DNA from: Spirochaeta thermophila DSM 6192
GTDB lineage: Bacteria > Spirochaetota > Spirochaetia > Winmispirales > Winmispiraceae
NCBI RefSeq assembly: GCF_000147075.1
Contig: NC_014484.1
Span: 434,001 to 498,000, forward strand
Reading direction: 5' to 3'
Length of the DNA: 64,000 nucleotides
Shown: piece after piece, positions 60,442 to 64,000 of the stretch
Numbering within the stretch: position 1 is the first letter of the stretch
Layout of the letters: the number at the start of each line of letters is the position of its first letter
Position numbers and translations under genes: made by a program
The notes under the pieces: model-generated
What the model was told of the DNA's origin: nothing
Database searches by the model: none
Seen by the model: the letters and a program-made list of their open reading frames with translations, nothing else

Positions 60442-61167
60442 ATGAAAAGGTCATTCAGCGTTATCGTTTCGGCCCTGACTGTCATCTCCCTCGTGTTCCT
60501 TGCGGGAGGGTGCATGTCGGTTCCGCATGTCTCACTCGAGGGAAAGTCGGTGCTCTACCTCACCAAGGTCTCCTCGGGGGAGCTCACCGAGACGGACAAG
60601 ACCATCATCGCCCATCTGGAATCCCTGGGGATGGTGGTCACACCCATGAACGCAAAGGAGTCGAAGGCCGACGATGCCCAGGGCTACGATCTCGTCTATG
60701 TGAGTGAGGTCGTCTCCTCCAGTCATGTGGGGAACAAGTTCAAGGACGTAGCGGTACCCATGGTCTCTACCGAGCACTACATCGCCGACGACATGGGATT
60801 TGCAGAGCCCGAAGAGGGTAAAGGGTATGGAAAGGCCGAGTATGCCTACAAGGAACTCGTGATCAAAGATCCCTCCCACCTCCTCGCGGCAGGGCTCTCC
60901 GGTACGGTACAGATCTATACCGACTATGGGAGCGTGGGTTTCTCCCGCCCCCAGGGTGAGGTACAGGTGGTTGCGGTGGCACCCGACGATGAATCCATGG
61001 TGCTCATCTACGGATACGAGAAGGGGAGCAAGGACATGCATGGTGATGTGGTCCCTGCACGGAGGGTGTTCAGCTTCCTCTTCGAGGGGATGGAATCCCT
61101 CCTCACTGATGAAGGATGGAAGCTCTTCGATGCGGCGTTCATGTGGGCCCTTGAAGGATCTGAGTGA
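60442..61167 (+). CDS. Lipoprotein, possibly with ThuA/glutamine-amidotransferase-like fold
   Basis: A 241-residue protein with lipobox LAGGC (C24). After the signal, alternating strands and helices (SVLYLTKV, YDLVYVSEVV, VPMVSTEHYIADDMGF) and the end LFDAAFMWALEG resemble ThuA-like domains, which are often found with carbohydrate enzymes. No catalytic residues can be named, so the call is tentative. AGGAGGTTGCGTC lies before the ATG at 60442. It is followed 65 bases later by the pectate lyase-like gene. Confidence 0.55.
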   Translation: MKRSFSVIVSALTVISLVFLAGGCMSVPHVSLEGKSVLYLTKVSSGELTETDKTIIAHLESLGMVVTPMNAKESKADDAQGYDLVYVSEVVSSSHVGNKFKDVAVPMVSTEHYIADDMGFAEPEEGKGYGKAEYAYKELVIKDPSHLLAAGLSGTVQIYTDYGSVGFSRPQGEVQVVAVAPDDESMVLIYGYEKGSKDMHGDVVPARRVFSFLFEGMESLLTDEGWKLFDAAFMWALEGSE

Positions 61168-61178
61168 TTCACTTCGGA

Positions 61179-61206
61179 TATGGGGCACAGAGATCTGTGC
61201 CCCATA
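61179..61206. terminator. Hairpin between the ThuA-like and pectate lyase-like genes
   Basis: TATGGGGCACAG / CTGTGCCCCATA, 12 perfect pairs with a 4-base loop, without a T run. It lies 26 bases before the ATG of the next gene and may act as a stabiliser or partial terminator. Confidence 0.5.
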
Positions 61207-61232
61207 AAAGTATGAGACAAGGAGGCGAAGGT

Positions 61233-62633
61233 ATGAAGAAGAAATGGAGTGTCCCGATGTGTATCCTCTCTGTGCTCATGTTGCTTTTCTCTGGATGTGT
61301 CTCTTCGCCACAGGGAGGAGCCCGTGTCTCCGAGGAGGCGGAGATGCCCCAATCCATAGAGGAAGAGCTTGCGGCCCTGGGATATGAGTACCCGGTGGAG
61401 GACTTCAGCGACATCCCCGCAGCGGGGGAGAAGGTGTTTCCCAATGCGGTGGGGTTCGGAATCTACACCAGGGCCGGACGAGGAGGGAAGATCATACGGG
61501 TGACCACCCTCGAGTCGGACGGGCCCGGCTCCCTCAGGGCGGCACTCGAGGCAGAGGGTCCCCGCATCGTGGTCTTCGAAGTGGGGGGAGTGATCGATTT
61601 TGAGATGACCACCATCGAGATCACCTCACCGTTCCTCACGGTGGCAGGCCAGACTGCTCCCTCCCCCGGGATCACCATCATCCGAGGCGGGCTTGTCGTG
61701 AAGACCCATGACGTCCTCATCCAGCACATTCGAGTACGTCCGGGAGACGGTGCCGATCTGTCCTTCAGGGGCTGGGAGGTGGATGGTATCTCCACGTATG
61801 GGGAGGATGCTTATAACGTGGTGATCGACCATTGCTCGGTGTCATGGGCGACGGACGAGGGGATCAGCGTCTCAGGGCCGAGGCTCCCCCGTCCCAGGGC
61901 TACGTCCCATTTCGTCACGGTGAGCAATTGCATCATCGCGGAAAATCTCAACAATGCCACGCATTCCAAGGGAGCCCACTCGAAAGGGGCCCTCATCCAC
62001 GATAACGTACAGTACGTTGCCTATATAGGGAATCTCTTTGCCCACAATGTGGACAGAAACCCCTATGCCAAGGCTTTCACCCTCTCTGTCGTGGCGAACA
62101 ATCTCATCTACAACCCGGGGACCAATGCCATCAGGGTGGGCTATGTACCGTCCGAATGGACGGGTACTGGAGTGAACCCCCTTCCCGCCCGTATGACGGC
62201 GGTGGGGAACGTGCTCATACATGGGGAGAACACTCTTCCCCACCTCGCCCTCATCGGTACGGAGGGACTCGTATTCATGGAAGATAATCTTGCCTTCAAG
62301 AAGGACGGCTCTCCGGCCCGGCTCAGCATGGGCAAGGTGACCCTCCTGCATCATAAGCCGCTGTGGCCGGAGGGATTCATCCCTGTACCGGCCGAGGAGC
62401 TCGAGGAGCATATCGTGGCGAACGTAGGCGCCCGCCCGGCCGATCGGGACTCCGTTGACGAGCGGATCATCCGTGATCTCGTGGAACGGAAGGGGCGCAT
62501 CATCGACAGTCAGGAAGAGGTGGGGGGATATCCTGCGTATGAACCGGTCTATCGCCCCCTCGAGATACCCGATGATGTGGAGGCGTGGCTCAATGAGCTC
62601 GCTGCCGAGGTAGAGGGACGGGCTTCACGCTGA
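61233..62633 (+). CDS. Pectate lyase-like lipoprotein (PL1 type)
   Basis: A 466-residue protein with lipobox LFSGC (C22). The body is a right-handed beta-helix type: AVGFGIYTRAGRGGKIIRV, SDGPGSLRAAL, IVVFEVGGVID, then DAYNVVIDHCSVSWATDEG and SNCIIAENLNNATHSKGAHSKGALI. These are typical of PL1-like polygalacturonate lyases. The catalytic Arg could not be assigned with certainty. It would cleave pectin backbones at the cell surface. GGAGGCGAAGGT precedes the ATG at 61233. Confidence 0.8.
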   Translation: MKKKWSVPMCILSVLMLLFSGCVSSPQGGARVSEEAEMPQSIEEELAALGYEYPVEDFSDIPAAGEKVFPNAVGFGIYTRAGRGGKIIRVTTLESDGPGSLRAALEAEGPRIVVFEVGGVIDFEMTTIEITSPFLTVAGQTAPSPGITIIRGGLVVKTHDVLIQHIRVRPGDGADLSFRGWEVDGISTYGEDAYNVVIDHCSVSWATDEGISVSGPRLPRPRATSHFVTVSNCIIAENLNNATHSKGAHSKGALIHDNVQYVAYIGNLFAHNVDRNPYAKAFTLSVVANNLIYNPGTNAIRVGYVPSEWTGTGVNPLPARMTAVGNVLIHGENTLPHLALIGTEGLVFMEDNLAFKKDGSPARLSMGKVTLLHHKPLWPEGFIPVPAEELEEHIVANVGARPADRDSVDERIIRDLVERKGRIIDSQEEVGGYPAYEPVYRPLEIPDDVEAWLNELAAEVEGRASR

Positions 62634-62655
62634 CTCACACCTTGCACACACGCGA

Positions 62656-62690
62656 AGAGGAGAGGGAGGGTGCGCCCCTCCCTCTCCTCT
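62656..62690. terminator. Long stem between convergent genes
   Basis: AGAGGAGAGGGAGGG and its complement (15 pairs) with a 5-base loop, between the pectate lyase-like and the concanavalin-like genes. It can serve both directions, although no T run is present. Confidence 0.65.
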
Positions 62691-62712
62691 CGTGAGGGGG
62701 GATACGGGGGTC

Positions 62713-63468
62713 TTAGATCCCGGTGAGCCCTCCGGGAAGCCCTGTGCCCGGAGGGAAGGCCCCTGTCGTGGTCCAGATGACCCAGTCGTAGAGACTCGAG
62801 CAGTAGTCGTTTCCGCTCCCATCGCCGAATCTGAACTTCTTGTCGGAGTGACCGGTGGTGGAGACACCGCTCAGTAGCGGGGTGGGATCCTCGTCGATAT
62901 ACACGTCGATCGCGAGTCCCTCGTCCTTCTGGAGGAGTGTGATCCGCACCACGTGCCATGCGGTGGCATCGATGGTTGCGGACACTCCCGCCTTGTCGAG
63001 CTTGATGGTACCGTCTCCATAGGCCACGAGCCTGTCCCTGTACATTCCACATCGGAACTCGATGTCGAAGGCGATGGCATCGACGGCCTCGCCCTGGAGC
63101 TTTGCTCTGAAGACCACAGTCGCCGCCTTATTCGGGAGATCCCAGTCCATGGCCCAACAGAGCTTGTTGTCCTCTCCCGGAGGGGAGACGATGGAGAGGA
63201 CCTTGTTCCCCGGGATTTCCGGATCGTCCACCACGGCGGTCTCGGCCTTCAGCCCCTTGATGTTGTCCGCATAGAAGGGAGGAACGGCTTGGTCGGGGAG
63301 CACGCTCGCATCGTACACCGTCCACGACGGTGTCTCCTGTACACCAACTGGTGGCTCTTCAGTGGGTTGAGGTTCGGGTGTCTCCTCGACGATCTTCCCT
63401 GATGACGTAGCACAGGCGCCAAGCAACAGCATGAGGGAGGCAAGGCAGAGAAGTCGCATTCCTCTCAT
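62713..63468 (-). CDS. Lipoprotein with concanavalin-like carbohydrate-binding domain
   Basis: A 251-residue protein with lipobox LLGAC (C19), a Pro/Glu-rich linker (about 26-46) and a beta-sandwich domain (AATVVFRAKL, WHVVRITLL, DVYIDEDPTPLL, YDWVIWTTTGAFPPG). The last pattern is common in surface-bound plant-wall proteins of the concanavalin/LamG fold. It probably binds polysaccharide. No catalytic site is apparent. AGGAGGTGTACC precedes the start at 63468. It converges on the pectate lyase-like gene. Confidence 0.65.
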   Translation of the reverse strand: MRGMRLLCLASLMLLLGACATSSGKIVEETPEPQPTEEPPVGVQETPSWTVYDASVLPDQAVPPFYADNIKGLKAETAVVDDPEIPGNKVLSIVSPPGEDNKLCWAMDWDLPNKAATVVFRAKLQGEAVDAIAFDIEFRCGMYRDRLVAYGDGTIKLDKAGVSATIDATAWHVVRITLLQKDEGLAIDVYIDEDPTPLLSGVSTTGHSDKKFRFGDGSGNDYCSSLYDWVIWTTTGAFPPGTGLPGGLTGI

Positions 63469-63670
63469 GGTACACCTCCTGACGAGTTGTATGATGTAAT
63501 ATGATACCGTGCCCCTGAGTCGCGGTCAAGTTTTGTTTTTTGATTAAGTTTATTTTTGAAAAAGAATTGATAGTATATACGAAGTTTTGTGTAAAAACGG
63601 GCGTGCTGGATGGAAAAAACGCACTGCACCTGTTATACTTGATTCTGATATCACACGAGAGGGATGAGGG

Positions 63671-64000
63671 ATGAATACGAATCTCACACATGGAGCGCCC
63701 AGGGGGTACCTGAGTCGCAGACTGGTCTTGCTCCTCTCGCTCATCATGGGGGCCTTCTTCATCGGTCTCTTCGTGTTCTGGGGACACCAGGCCTCCGAAT
63801 ATGTGCTCTCGCTTCAGCTTCAGGATATGCTCAATACCACGGATCAGGCGTCCGAGACCATAGAGTTGTTCATGGGAGGGCTGAGGATCCGTCTCGCCGA
63901 GGAGGCGGAGGATGACGAGGTGCAAGAGGCCTTTTCCGAAGGGGATGTGGAGGAGCTCCGGAAGATCGCCTCCGAGGTGATGGCGGAGGAGGGACGGTTT
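63671..64000 (+). CDS. Membrane sensor protein, N-terminal part (cut by window edge)
   Basis: 110 codons run off the right edge. A membrane segment (about residues 18-38, LVLLLSLIMGAFFIGLFVF) follows a basic N-terminus, and an acidic helical extracytoplasmic region begins after it. This layout is typical of methyl-accepting chemotaxis proteins or GGDEF/kinase sensors. The start at 63671 has GATGAGGG ahead, and TATACT near 63634 may be its -10. The output domain lies outside the window. Confidence 0.65.
   Translation, partial: MNTNLTHGAPRGYLSRRLVLLLSLIMGAFFIGLFVFWGHQASEYVLSLQLQDMLNTTDQASETIELFMGGLRIRLAEEAEDDEVQEAFSEGDVEELRKIASEVMAEEGRF

Overview
The window looks like chromosomal DNA of a GC-rich, thermophilic, polysaccharide-degrading spirochaete, most probably Spirochaeta thermophila or a close relative. 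The strongest pointer is the C-terminal module of the enzyme at 59159-60265, which reads like a family 64 carbohydrate-binding module, a family best known from that species. The many CheC/CheX-type proteins, the spirochaete-type DUF2062 protein and the strong AGGAGG ribosome sites fit this. The naming is from memory; no database search was possible.

Layout. 1-14 kb: a housekeeping and signalling block. It holds an AIM24-like protein, an ABC-class ATPase, an operon of CheY-like regulator, CheX and an ammonium transporter fused to a CheA-like kinase (7015 down to 3379), YjbQ, a zinc-ribbon membrane protein, a degenerate cyclase-like protein, a HIT protein, tRNA-Leu(GAG), and an operon CheY-like, CheC, diguanylate cyclase, aroA (13754 down to 10493). 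14-18 kb: a secreted transglutaminase-like protein, then HTH-EIIA, EIIA and a CBS-domain antiporter. 18-28.5 kb: a WYL regulator and a complete type I-C CRISPR-Cas locus (cas3, cas5c, cas8c with an internal cas11c start, cas7c, cas4, cas1, cas2) followed by a 21-repeat array with one duplicated spacer. 28.5-33 kb: a DUF4416 gene, a lipoprotein and leuS, which has an unusual leader with two hairpins and a leucine-rich overlapping reading frame.

33-63.5 kb is a carbohydrate-use region. The first part handles galactan and galactosides: an oligosaccharide ABC transporter with a membrane-bound AraC-type regulator and a GH42 beta-galactosidase, galE, a GH53 endo-galactanase lipoprotein, a GH36 alpha-galactosidase and galTK. 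leuB sits among them. The second part looks like xyloglucan or cellulose use: a GH31 alpha-xylosidase, an operon of GH3, AraC regulator, two permeases and a binding protein, the remnant of a probable GH74 xyloglucanase, a GH12-CBM64 lipoprotein, two further lipoproteins (one a pectate lyase-like protein) and a concanavalin-like lipoprotein. Extracellular lipoprotein enzymes would cut polymer, the two ABC systems import oligomers, and cytoplasmic GH42, GH31, GH3 and GH36 with the Leloir enzymes GalETK finish the job.

The most interesting signals are: (1) three carbohydrate promoters (48735, 51277, 58868) that share a direct-repeat activator motif at exactly the same distance (56 bases) from the -10 box; (2) the leuS leader; (3) the collapsed GH74 gene that kept its promoter and tail; (4) the Amt-CheA-like fusion in an operon with CheY and CheX; and (5) several regulatory and evolutionary features of the type I-C locus: an overlapping uORF before cas3, an AT-rich replaced-looking cas8c, an internal terminator before cas4 and a duplicated spacer.
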